Assembly: GCF_022605725.1 (NCBI RefSeq) | Contig: NC_065553.1 | Span: forward strand, 1,116,001 to 1,180,000 | DNA length: 64,000 bases | Source: Anthonomus grandis grandis | Taxonomy: Eukaryota; Arthropoda; Insecta; Coleoptera; Curculionidae | Direction of reading: 5' to 3' | Shown here: positions 35,471 to 45,552 of the stretch, piece after piece | Layout: each line of letters starts with the position of its first letter | Position numbering within the stretch: the first letter of the stretch is position 1 | Program-made: the position numbers and the translations under genes | Notes under the pieces: generated by a model | Told to the model about the DNA's origin: nothing | Database searches by the model: none | Seen by the model: only the letters and a program-made list of their open reading frames with translations

Positions 35471-35682
35471 GGATTCAACATGCAGTGGGCGGTCTGGCCT
35501 CCAAACCCGAAAGAGATCTGCTCATGCAAGATTTTATGACCGTCGAGACGACGAACTTTCCGAACGAGGGGTCAAATCACACTCCGGCCCACCATTTTTC
35601 CGATTTTAAATATAAAAACTATGCCCCGATAGCATTTAGGTACTTTAGGGATCTATTTGGTATACAACCAGACGATTTTCTG
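35471..35682 (+). CDS. PIP5K: PIP5K exon 4
   Basis: Residues about 108-178, starting after AAAATTTCAG. It encodes LASKPERDLLMQDFMTVE, FPNEGSNHTPAHHFSDFKYK and APIAFRYFRDLFGIQPDDFL, the N-lobe blocks of the PIP kinase domain. The donor is TCTG|GTAGGC, phase 0. It opens a tight cluster of four catalytic exons separated by introns of about 55-60 bp. Confidence 0.95.
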
Positions 35683-35742
35683 GTAGGCAGTTCGCTTCCC
35701 CCATAAGTTTTTTCCTGATTTATTTTATATGTACTTTTTTAG

Positions 35743-35884
35743 ATGTCAATGTGCGATTCTCCTTTAAGAGAATTATCGAACCCTGGAGCCAGCGGGTCCA
35801 TATTTTATTTGACTGAAGATGATGAATTTATTATTAAGACTGTACAGCATAAGGAGGGGGAGTTTCTTCAAAAATTGTTACCAG
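35743..35884 (+). CDS. PIP5K: PIP5K exon 5 (glycine-rich loop)
   Basis: Residues about 179-225. It encodes LSNPGASGSIFYLTEDDEFI and IKTVQHKEGEFLQKLLP. NPGASGS is the glycine-rich ATP-binding loop and the Lys of IIKTV the nucleotide-contacting lysine. The acceptor is TTTTTTAG, the donor CCAG|GTAATT, phase 1. Confidence 0.95.
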
Positions 35885-35940
35885 GTAATTCGTCTAATAA
35901 AACAACTCTGATCCATATAACTTCTGCTGTTCTTTTTAAG

Positions 35941-36116
35941 GTTACTATATGAACTTAAACCAAAATCCTAGGACCCTATTACCAAAGTTCTTCGGTTTGT
36001 ATTGCTACCAGTGCAACAGCAAAAATGTCCGTTTGGTCATCATGAACAATTTGCTTCCTAGCAACGTTGCGATGCACCAAAAGTACGATTTGAAAGGCAG
36101 CACCTATAAAAGAAAG
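35941..36116 (+). CDS. PIP5K: PIP5K exon 6 (DLKGS motif)
   Basis: Residues about 226-284. It encodes YYMNLNQNPRTLLPKFFGLY, VRLVIMNNLLPS and KYDLKGSTYKRK. DLKGSTYKR is the conserved catalytic-segment block of type I enzymes. The acceptor is CTTTTTAAG, the donor GAAAG|GTAACA, phase 0. Confidence 0.95.
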
Positions 36117-36174
36117 GTAACAACAATCCCCGTAATACTTTTGACTTGTGTCTATATTTCTTTATTGTTCTCAG

Positions 36175-36390
36175 GCATCTAAAGCCGAGAGACAGAAGAG
36201 GTCGCCGACTTATAAAGACTTGGACTTTATGGAACATCATAAGGAGGGCATTTTCATGGAATCGGACACGTATAATGCCTTAATGAAAACGATACAACGA
36301 GACTGTAGGGTGTTGGAAAGTTTTAAAATTATGGATTACAGCTTACTGTTGGCCATACACAATTTAGATCAAGCACAAAAAGAAAAAATG
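36175..36390 (+). CDS. PIP5K: PIP5K exon 7 (MDYSLL motif)
   Basis: Residues about 285-356; 72 whole codons. It encodes RSPTYKDLDFMEHHKEGIFM, IQRDCRVLESFKIMDYSLLL and IHNLDQ. MDYSL is the catalytic-loop block that holds the key Asp. The donor is AAAATG|GTAGGA. A short (ATTT)n LINE-like tail begins about 43 bp after the donor. Confidence 0.95.
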
Positions 36391-38832
36391 GTAGGAAATT
36401 TTGTTAAAACTGATTTCTTAGAAGTATATTAACATTATTTATTTATTTACGGGATTTAAATTACAAATTTGAATCAGACATACAACATACCTACATTAAT
36501 AATATTAGAGAGCATTCAAACCATATTTTGCAAAAGAAAATAATAAGTGTAAGCCTAGAATTAAAATGAATAATTTATCAGTCAATGGAATATTTGAATG
36601 TGCTGCAGTGGAATGTATTTTTTCAAAAAACAAATTAATTATAATTTCTTTATATAGGCCACCATCAGGCAATTTTAATGTTTTTACACTACAATTTCAA
36701 GGTTTGCTGGTGAAAATATTTAATGAAATTTATTAAACAAATTCTAGGAGATTTTAACATTGAATTATTAATTGATAATGAAAATGGAGGGAATTTATTG
36801 TCATTGTTAAAGTATTCAATTTAGTTCAAACCATATACAAAAATACACAAACAAGTTGTATAGACAATATTTTCACCAATGCAGAATATATTGAAACATT
36901 GGTATTGGAAAATTTTGTGTCGGATCATACAGCTCAGAAAATAAGCTTTGAAATAGATTGTTTAAGTAAAAACCCTTTACAATATAAACGTATCTTTTCA
37001 CAAGAAAACAAGGCTGATTTTTTGAGTAGTTTAAAGGAGCAGGATTGGGCACACATGAGTTGTAATGTGCAAGATGTAAATATTCAATGGAACACATTTA
37101 TGAATAATTTTAAGAGCCTGTTTAACCAAAGTTTTCCTCTTAGGCAACTAGGTGGTCAAAAGAAAAAAGATATATATAAAGATGTAGATATTTTATTAGT
37201 GTTAAAAAACCAGAATGATATTTTTAAGGATTAGGCGTATAGAGTCGAAAAACTTAAATATGACAGCTTATTAGTTAACGCACGTGCCAAGCAATATGAA
37301 ACCCGAATTAGGAACTCGGACAACAAATCAAAATGTATGTGGTCTATTTGCAAGAAAATTAATAACAGTGTGGGAGACAATATTGTCAAATTAGAGAGTG
37401 AACCAGAAAAAATTGCAAATATGTATAATACATTTTTAATTTCTGTTATTCCAGATCTATTAAGTTCCCTAACTAAAATTCCATTTAATTCTTTAATTGA
37501 AAAAAATTCTAGGTCAATGTTTTTAAGTCCCGTTACACCAGAGGAAATTAGTGACATAGCGCATAGGTTAAAAAATAAAAACAGCAGTGGAATAGAGGAA
37601 ATTCCTACAAGTATTTTTAAAATAGCAATTCCTGAAATCAATAATGTCCTGTGCTATGTCATTAACAACTCTTTTAAATATGGAATATTTCCGGAAAATT
37701 GCCCAAATAAATCAATGCTTTAAAAAAAGGGGATTCTGATAATTTTAATAATTATAGGTCCATAAGTCTATTACCGGGGTTTTCAAAAATTTTCGAAGCA
37801 GCTGCGAGCAAAAGATTGATTAATTTCTTTACTTCCAATAACCTGTTTAGTGAAAATCAACACGGTTTCTTAAAAGGCAAATCAACACAAACTGCTATAT
37901 TTGCATTCATTAAAAACATTGTAGAACATTTGGAAAATGTGAAGTTGCTCTTGAATGATTTTAGATCTAACCAAAGCATACGATTGTTTGAATAGGGACC
38001 TGTTGAGAGAGACCCTTTAGAGAAATATGGCATAAGGGGAAATGTAATAGAGTGGTTTAGGTCCAATATTAATAACAGAAAACAAATAGTAAAAATATCA
38101 AAGGTTGGGAAAACAGGTTATTCTAAATGTGTATTTATTGATATAGGAATTGCACAAGGCAGCATACTTGGTTCGGTATTGTTCATAATATTTATTAATG
38201 ATCGTGATCTAATAAATTCACCTAGCCAGAAGATTGTTAAATATGCTGATGACACTAACATTATTATTACTGTTAAATCATTAAAAGATTTATTAAATCA
38301 AACAGAAGAATTCTTTGACATGATCACATACTGGTTTAATACAAATACAAAAGCCTTTGCAAATGGAATTTGGCAATAATGATTTAAATGTAAACAAAAA
38401 TGCCAATATGTTAGGTTTATATATCAATGAACACCTGGTCATACCGTATAAACCAGCTAATAAAAAATTTAAATTCTGTTTGTTATGGTATTAGAATAGT
38501 TGGAAAATGCATGAATGAAACATTCTTTTCGCTTAATTTGCTAACTTTGAATCTATTGTTAAATATAGAATAATTTTTTGGGGAAAAGATAGCGTGTTAC
38601 AAAATGTTTTTATTGTTCAACAAAGATTGATAAAAATTATAAAAAAAATGGGTTTTCTTCAAAGTTGTAGGTCAGTTTTTAGATATTTGGGTATTATGAC
38701 GGTATATGTCTTACATTTATTTGAATAGTGAAGAAATAGTCCATACTTGCAGTAGAGTCGTAGGTTAAGGTGAAATGAAAATCCTTCAGTCTCCCTCCAC
38801 TTATTTATTAAACATTTAGTTAACTTAAAATT

Positions 38833-38875
38833 CCCTACATGTTTCGGACACAGTGGTGTCCATCATCAGGGGGTA
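38833..38875 (-). ncRNA. Hammerhead-ribozyme-like motif, left arm
   Basis: The - strand reads CCCCCTGATGA, then GGACAC/GTGTCC as a 6-bp stem around CACT, then GAAACATGTAGGG. This is the order of a type I hammerhead: CUGAUGA, stem II, GAAA, a minimal helix III closed by ACATGT, then a UA cleavage site and GGG able to pair with CCC before CUGAUGA. One extra unpaired T after CUGAUGA departs from the canonical core, so activity is uncertain. Confidence 0.45.
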
Positions 38876-39024
38876 CTAAAAGGAAATAGTTCCGAACAAA
38901 AGACAAACAGACACAGAAAAAACTTAAAAAATTGATACTAATTTTAAACCTTTGTAAGTGTACCTTATATTAATTTTTTAAGTTTTTTCTGTGTCTGTCT
39001 TTTGTTCGGAACTATTTCCTTTTA

Positions 39025-39068
39025 GTACCCCCTGATGATGGACACCATTGTGTCGGAAACATGTAGGG
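39025..39068 (+). ncRNA. Hammerhead-ribozyme-like motif, right arm
   Basis: Inverted partner of the previous motif: CCCCCTGATGATGGACACC, then GTGTCGGAAACATGTAGGG. The stem here is GACAC/GTGTC; a CC-to-CG change weakens its base next to GAAA. The same unpaired T follows CTGATGA. Confidence 0.4.
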
Positions 39069-39559
39069 AATTTTAAGTTAAATAAGTGTTTAATAAATAA
39101 GGGAGGGAGACTGAAGGATTTTCATTTCACCTTAATATATTTGAATGTTTGATGTTTCTTTTCAAAAACAAACATCTTTTCCAATCAAAAACGGAGCATA
39201 AATATAACAGAGGGACATTAAACTTTATGTATCCAGTTCATAAACTTTCACTAACAGAAAAATCTCCACATTATGCATGTATAAAACTAATTAACTTCCT
39301 ACCAGAACACATAAAAAGAATTGTGTCAGTTGAAAGGTTTAAGGCTGCAATTAAGGATTTCCCTACTCTTCAAGAGACTATTGTACCTAATCCTAATGCA
39401 TGTTTTTGTTGACATTACTTCATTTCATGTACAGTGTTTGTAATTGTTATGTGATTTGAAATAAAAATATTATTATTATTAAACCTAAAACTATAAAATA
39501 CATATTTAATCTTTATCACTTGCTTAATGGTATAATCATGATATTTACCCAAACTGAAT

Positions 39560-40100
39560 ATCAACTTATTCAATATTTTTTAAGGAACACTTCCAATCAA
39601 ACTCACAAATGCAAAAGGAATCCTTGAGAAATGTTGCTGGCGTAGGTATTGGGCTTTCTTGTAGAAACTTATTTGAGAAATATAATATTCTCACTCTTCT
39701 CGCCCTCTAGATACTAGAAATATTGATTCATGTTTGGGAGACATTCACTAATATAACACAAGATTTAATATCAAATTGCATATGCCTGATGACAATCTAG
39801 CACTGTTTGAAAAGAAACCTCGTTGACTGGGCGTAAGACTGTTCAATAAATTATCTATTCACATAACGAAGATGAATTTTTCTTTGTTTAAAAATAATAT
39901 TTTGGGTCTCTGTTATCTTTGGCGCCATATAACTTCCAGGAATTCCTAAGAATGGATTGGACCTGATCATTTGTCTTTAATATTTGCGTTTGAAGCATTA
40001 TGTATGTATTTTTTCCCACTTGCATGGTATTGATTATTTTAAAAGCTTTAAATTGAAAAGTCATATGTATAATGCTGATAAATCGTCCCTATTAAGTCAA
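39560..40100 (+). mobile_element. LINE C-terminal fragment
   Basis: The + strand reads MQKESLRNVAGVGIGLSCRN, LFEKYNILTLLAL and YILEILIHVWE, matching the C-terminal block after the RT seen in other LINE copies here (compare ILTVPSLYILENL in the 15-kb copy). It then decays. Ends uncertain. Confidence 0.6.
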
Positions 40101-40164
40101 AGGGGCTATCTCAAAAAATAAAAATTTTAAGATAAGCCTCTCTAACATTCTATTTTTTATATAT

Positions 40165-41960
40165 TTTATTACGACATACTGGCGTATCTCTTGGTGTTCA
40201 CATAAACAAAATAGATCTGGGCGTAACTCCTAATAATAAATTTGAAGATTTTATGAACTGGCGTAAGTCGACTTACGTCTTATACTGCAAACGAAAATAT
40301 TGAAGTTTGAAATACGACGAACAGGCGTATTTCGACTTACGTCCCTTAGACTTATAAATTAAATAATGTTAAGTTATACCCGATGACAATTACTTTACTG
40401 AACCATGGCGTGATTTATCTATTGACAATATTGAGCAAGTTAGTTATGCACTCTACCCTAAGTAATTACTCCGTTAATTTTTCCATCATCGAAAAAATTA
40501 TTAATGCGGATTGTGTTTCACATATCGAAAAGGTGATCCTACCAAAAAGCTGGCACTCTAAGAAACCTACCAGCAGAAAAAAAACAGCGAAAAAAAACAA
40601 CTCAAAAAAAGTGATCCTAATCATTTAGAAGTTTGCGCTGTGTTCGACCTTCAGCATAAGTAATTTTTTTACCAACCACTAATGAGAGTAAGTTATTTTA
40701 TCGACGCAGATTAGCAAATTATAACTTGACTGTATATAACATTAAAACTAAAGAGTGCCATTGTTTTTTGTGGCATGAAGGTTTAAGTAAGCGAGGTTCC
40801 AATGAAATTGCCACTTGCTTATTTAAATACCTAAATTTCTTGATGACAACGCCATTACAAATATTACATAACTTATTTTCAGAGGGCTGTGGTGGTCAAA
40901 ATAAAAATTCAATAGTAATATCAATGTTCTTGCATGTGGTAAGTTTGGCTAAAAATATAGACACTATTTCTATTATTTTTTTACATATCACGGTCAAAAT
41001 TAAGGTAATTCTGCTCATAGTGCAATTGATAATTGTGTTAAAAGATTGGGCGATTTATTTTTACCATCCCAGTTGGCTCCAATTGTAAAACTTGCTAGAA
41101 AGAGAATCCATTCATTATCCATATGTTAAAATCTGACGATTTTAGGTATTTTAAACAAATGATCTTATGTTCCTTTTGGTAAGAAAGGATCATGTATGAA
41201 ACAATATTGACTGGAAAAATATACGTGAAGTAGTGGTAAAAAAAGATAGCACCGAAGAAGCCCCTTGCCACATGCAAGAAGATTATAGGTTTATTACTTT
41301 AAAACGAACAGCCCTTAAAATCTCGACTTTACAAAATATGTTAAACCATGCTATTGGCCCAAAAATATCATCTGACAAATATAAAGATTTGATGGCTGTT
41401 ATGTAGTGGCTCTACGCCAATAATAAAACTCAAAGAACATTCTGATTTATTTAAAAATTTACCATATTAGCCATATAGCAACTTCTTACTATACCTAACG
41501 TTTTCTTTGGTTTAGGTCTGTTTTAAAGTTTTAGTAGCTTTTAAAAACCACCGTTTTCTTGAGTATAAATTCATTGACTTTTCTTTTTTTTTAAGAATAA
41601 AGTTTAAGTTGGGTAGTGCAAAATAAGTTTAATTAAAGTTTTTTATGTAATATATTTATTTCTTTTTCATGAAATATAAGTTCACTCAATTTTAAATGTC
41701 AACCTAATACGATTTTCATAAACAAAGTTGAATTTAGTTTTTGTTCTTGAGTGTTTATGTTATTGGTTATATCTAAAAATGAGTATTCCATTTATATGTT
41801 TTAATTGAAATTATTTTTCCCTTTTGTTATAAGTAAAGTTTAAGTTGTTTAAAGCAAATTATTTGTATTTTTTATAGGGCGTAAATATGTATTTTCATTA
41901 AGATACAAAATTTTAGCATACGACTAATATGCGTATCTCTTTTAAGGGATGATTTAATCC
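40165..41960 (+). mobile_element. DUF7869-type element B with palindromic iterons
   Basis: Its left part carries GGCGTAAGTCGACTTACGTC (40261-40280) and GGCGTATTTCGACTTACGTC (40324-40343), near-perfect palindromes 63 bp apart, plus half-sites GGCGTATCTC (40182) and GGCGTAACTC. CATACGAC...GCGTATCTCTT recurs near 41917-41940. Coding remnants lie at 40640-41440. Boundaries are approximate; no clean terminal repeats or target duplication were seen. Confidence 0.5.
40640..41440 (+). pseudogene. DUF7869-type protein of element B, broken
   Basis: Pieces: FDLQHK near 40650, LTVYNIKTKECHCFLWHEGL and SKRGSNEIATCLFKYLN (from about 40722), FSEGCGGQNKNSIVISMFLH near 40880, then in another frame HSAIDNCVKRLGDLFLPSQL, and C-terminal DYRFITLKRTALKIS, PKISSDKYKDLMAVM. 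The block order FDLQ, KRGSNEIASC-like, [SF]-x-GCGGQN and HSxI[DE] is that of the insect family I recall as DUF7869. Spaced acidic residues would allow an RNase H-type catalytic fold, but that is speculation. Several stops: inactive. Confidence 0.6.
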
Positions 41961-42335
41961 TAACATATAAAGGTTAAAGGTCTGTAACTTATAATAAAAA
42001 TTTTGTAAGCACATATTCTACTTTATGTAGGGAGTATAAGATATTAATACGCATCTTTAATTTTTACTACAATTTTAAAACTTATAATTTTTTTAAAACT
42101 CACTTTCCTCAGAACTAAGTATTTTGAGATTCGACTTGATAGGGACGAAGTATGTTTCATTATTTTTTCTCTCTTCTTCTTACGTTTTCCATATCACTTA
42201 CTGTATTGGTCTTATGAAGTAAAAGCTATATTTATTTAACTATATAAATTCATGCAAAATCACGATTTTTAAGTGAAAAAGTATAAATTATAACGTACAT
42301 TTCTTGCGTCGTTCCCTAAAAATTGTAATTTGCAG
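41961..42335. other. Intron sequence, no gene recognised
   Basis: AT-rich sequence leading into the polypyrimidine tract and acceptor of PIP5K exon 8. Nothing else supportable is seen. Confidence 0.3.
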
Positions 42336-42559
42336 AAGAAATCTCAGACGAACCTCGAGCACGTGCCGCAGGACGGTGACGTGGGTCCGAGCTCGCTCCT
42401 CCTCCAAGAGGAGAGAGAGAGGGAGAGGGAGGACAGGATAGGAGCGGCAGCTTTAAATAGGAGCAGATCGATTAATCGGCAGCGTTTAGTGGCTCACTCT
42501 ACCGCCATGGAGAGTATACAGGCCGAGTCTGAACCGATCGACGAGGACGACGATACACC
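42336..42559 (+). CDS. PIP5K: PIP5K exon 8 (charged insert)
   Basis: Residues about 357-430, between TTTGCAG and ACACC|GTAAGT, phase 2. It encodes a hydrophilic Glu/Arg-rich segment (LLLQEEREREREDRIGAA), then RQRLVAHSTAMESIQAES and PIDEDDDTP. The HSTAMESIQ block is the conserved anchor. The charged stretch is the variable insert that separates the MDYSLL and IIDILQSY blocks. Note the GAGAGAGAGA purine run in the coding sequence. Confidence 0.9.
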
Positions 42560-42912
42560 GTAAGTGATTTACACAATAAGCTTTTAGAAACCATTACGTT
42601 TATATATAACCAAGGATAGACCAAACTACTCATTCACACATTTAATTTTCAGTAATATGTAGTGATGTAAAAAAACACGTTTTTTTTAAATAAAAAAAAA
42701 ACGTTAAAAAAAACCAATTAAAAACGCGTTTTTTTTGTTTTTTATTGTTTTTTATTAGCTTCCGTTAGTGATATGCAGAGGATTAATATTTTGAAATTGT
42801 TTATGGTTAAAAACGCCCATTCCAATATTATTTTGACAAAATATTAAAAAACTAGCAGTTTTACGTAGTTTTTAGCAAAAATTTAAAAATAAAACTTTTA
42901 CTGCCTTACCAA

Positions 42913-43470
42913 AAGGGATGTCAATAAAATAAATAATAAAGGTTAAAACCGATTATTTTTTAACTCCGATTATAACCGGTTATTTTTTCACTTTGTTTAT
43001 AACCGGGTATACGGTTATAGACCCGAGATATCACTATTTCCATTATAATCCATTCAAATCCGACCAATTAAAAAAAAATTGCTAAAAAAAATCGCATTCG
43101 CCTCTGTCTGAACGTAACCTTTCGCCATTTTCACCAAACAGATTTTAAGTTTACTTAAAAGTTAAGTATCGAATGCAATGTAAATTTTCTATCTTTAAGC
43201 TCGGCTTAGCTTAAGTCACACTTAACTTAACTATACAATGTGCCTGATGGAAATGGATATTAATCCACAACAAAAAAGAGCAGAAGAGAAAAAAAAGAAA
43301 AATCACCATATATATTACCAAGTAAACCTTAGAGAAAATAATATTTTTTTTAAGAACCGGATATTTGCAATAACCGGTGTTTTATGTCAGTTATAACCGG
43401 ATAGTTTTATTTCATAATAAAATAACCGGTTACTAAAAAACCGGTGTTTCACCAAAAAATGACATCCCTA
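42913..43470. mobile_element. hAT-type MITE nested in the BED element
   Basis: AAGGGATGTCA at the left opposes TGACATCCCTA at the right. CTTACCAA flanks both sides (42905-42912 and 43471-43478), an exact 8-bp duplication. Inside are repeated TAACCGGTTA-type palindromes. No coding capacity. Confidence 0.85.
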
Positions 43471-43778
43471 CTTACCAATTATTTCTTTAACGTTAGCATC
43501 ATTGCCTTGCCTTCGGGAAATCACCGAAATTTCGCTCGTCATTCGTCGTTCGTCTTCGTTGAAAATTAAAAACCGGGGGAATTACCGATCTACTTTTGCA
43601 GGTGTTCTGGTTTTATTTTGTGATTTACCAGTCTTACTGCAAAATTGTTTGCGTTTCGTGCTTATTTAAGTAAGTCTGATTTAGTAAATAGGTTTACAAT
43701 CAAACGCATTTTTCCTGCGTCTTATGTTATTTAATTATTTGATACCTGCTGTATATTGACAAACATTAAATATTTACA

Positions 43779-44046
43779 ATGTCTTCGAGTTCGTGTGATT
43801 CCCGGGGAAGGAAAAATTGTAAAGTGTATTCCCTCTTTAAAATGATAAAAACTCAGAGCAAAACTCCTCAAGTAGAGTGCATGTTTTGTGCTCTTCAATT
43901 GTCTAAAAATGGGACACGTATGGTAGGGCACATTAAAAAGTGCCAAAAATGCCCAGAAGAAATTAAATTAAAATATGGGCTGACTGACGGAAAGCAGCAA
44001 AAAATTGGACCATTACAAACAATACAAGAAAAAATCGAGGCAAAAG
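43779..44046 (+). CDS. BED zinc-finger protein, exon 1
   Basis: Residues 1-89 of an inferred 165-residue protein. After MSSSSCDSRGRKNCKVYSLF it shows VECMFCALQL and MVGHIKKCQKCPEE: the C-x2-C ... H-x3-C pattern with an aromatic lead (VYSLF) of a BED-type DNA-binding finger, as at the N terminus of hAT transposases. It ends AAAAG|GTATGT, phase 1. It lies inside the hAT element and upstream of nothing resembling a hAT catalytic domain, so it would make a DNA-binding protein only. Confidence 0.75.
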
Positions 44047-44189
44047 GTATGTATTAGTTACTTAGTTAGTATTAAAACTCTGAAAACTCAAGAAAGAATA
44101 TAAATTATAATAAAGAAAATATACAGGGTGTCCTGAATTGCATTGAAATAGGCTCACCAACAACAGAGCCTCAAAAATCGTATATGTAG

Positions 44190-44419
44190 CGCATAACCTA
44201 AAATTAATGAGTCAACTTGAGGAATCATCCAGTTCAGAGCCTACTGCTGGCTCTAGCTTAACAATCAATCCTGCAGTAGTTTCTGAACCAGAAGCAATGA
44301 TCATATCCAGTTCTGAGGCAGAGTCGGATTCAGAAATAAATAATGAAGAGGGTGAACCTTCAGAGCTTGAAGATATGGATAGCGAATCCAGTGATGATTC
44401 ATTTAAAGGCTTTGAATAA
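44190..44419 (+). CDS. BED zinc-finger protein, exon 2 (acidic tail)
   Basis: Joined by TATATGTAG, it reads HNLKLMSQLEESSSSEPTAG and then a Ser/Glu/Asp-rich tail (SEAESDSEINNEEGEPSELE, DDSFKGFE) to TAA. Phase matches exon 1. The tail has no catalytic motif. An acidic tail on a BED finger could act in activation or repression, or be the remnant after loss of the transposase core. The intron contains a TACAGGGTGTCC MITE-end fragment. Confidence 0.65.
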
Positions 44420-45031
44420 AAATAAATGTTTTTAATTAATAATAGGTTGTTTGTTTAAATAAATTATTTAAGAAACAAAGAAACTAGATATTATACCTAC
44501 CTTTTATAATATTTTTGGCAATAAGTAAACAGTTCCGACATAAAAACCCAGATTTAAAAAAAAACAATTAAAACAAAAAAAACCGAAGGCTTCGTTTTTT
44601 TTACAATAAAAAACGTTTTTTTTTTAAAAAAAAAAACGTTCTGTTTTTTTTTGGTTACATCACTAGTAATATGTGATTGGAATTTGATTTGTCCTGCCTG
44701 AGCAACATGGCTGTAAGCCAGGAAAGTTCATTGATTTTTATATCTTGTCACTGTCACAAGACAGACATAACGAATTTTTTTTTGAATTTACTTTTTCATG
44801 TTCCTTTTGAGTCGAGGTCCAGTCACAAAAAAATCACGTGATTTTAATTCTGTTATTATTGTACTGAAGTATTCGATCATTGGTTCTTTAGCAGACGCAG
44901 GCAGTTTGGGCGTGTGTTAGTCAAGTTCAAGAGAATGTTCAATCATCAAATGCGTTATTAAAACGGGATTTTATATTGACGAATTCATAAATTAGGTATC
45001 TGATTTTAATTTTGACATGCTTGGGGTTGTA

Positions 45032-45172
45032 GCAAAGAGGAAAACAAACCCAAAGTCAAAATCTCACAAATGTAGCGTCTATTAGTTAGATTACGCGTTT
45101 CTTTTTCTATGTTTATTAACGCGTTAATAGACGCTACATTTGTGAGACTTTGAGTTTATTTTTCTCTTTGTT
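45032..45172. repeat. Small foldback element
   Basis: GCAAAGAGGAAAACAAAC and TCTCACAAATGTAGCGTCTA at the left are mirrored at the right (TAGACGCTACATTTGTGAGA and the TTTTTCTCTTTGT end). The palindrome is about 141 bp with a short centre. It probably derives from a MITE; no target duplication is clear. Flanking sequence at 44674-45031 and 45173-45552 holds nothing I recognise. Confidence 0.65.
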
Positions 45173-45552
45173 ACATATTATTAAAGTCTCTTTGAGAATA
45201 CTGGATGTATTTTTTGAAATACTTGGGGTCACTTCACAGGATGATACCTTGCTTTTTAATATTCCTGGATATTAATTTATAAGAAGAAATCGAAACAGGT
45301 GTGTTTTTTCATGCCTTGGTATTTATATAAAAAAATATACATTAGTGATATTTGACAAACGCCACAGAAGACTTTGAATATTTTAGTTTTAAATTTAATT
45401 TAGATACTTGTTACAAACTTATATAAACCTCTTACAACTAATACATCTAGCTTTCTTGATTTTTTTGGAGGTTATATTAAGTATGTCAGTACTATTTTAT
45501 GACAGTGTAATATTTTTTGTGTTTAATGTTTAAAAATTTTAATATCTTATAT

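Larger units (their letters stand above)
38727..39137. mobile_element. Palindromic insertion with two hammerhead-like motifs
   Basis: From 38765 to 39135 the sequence folds back on itself (arms about 170 bp, ends TTAAGGTGAAATG and CATTTCACCTTAA). TATTTGAAT flanks the insertion directly (38718-38726 and 39138-39146), and the LINE reading frame resumes after it. Each arm carries a CTGATGA...GAAACATGTA motif pointing outward. Retroelement termini such as those of Penelope-like elements are a possible source. Confidence 0.7.
36490..39481 (+). mobile_element. LINE remnant carrying a palindromic insertion
   Basis: + strand pieces in order: LIIISLYRPPSGNF near 36640 (endonuclease region), DNIFTNAEYIETLVLENFVS near 36870, PVTPEEISDIAHRLKNKNSS (37530), YRSISLLPGFSKIFEAAAS (about 37755), KYADDTNIIITVKS (about 38240, RT active-site box), and C-terminal LFKNKHLFQSKTEHKYNRGT (39150). 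It ends AATATTATTATTATTAAA near 39481. Stops and frameshifts are present throughout. A 411-bp insertion lies at 38727-39137. Confidence 0.75.
42660..44665 (+). mobile_element. hAT-type element encoding a BED-finger protein
   Basis: TAGTGATGTAA at the left and TTACATCACTA at the right are exact inverted ends, flanked by the 8-bp direct repeat GTAATATG (42652-42659 and 44666-44673). Subterminal AACGTTTTTTTT-like repeats occur at both ends. The 2006-bp body holds a two-exon BED gene and a nested 558-bp MITE. An 8-bp duplication plus a BED finger supports hAT. Confidence 0.85.
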
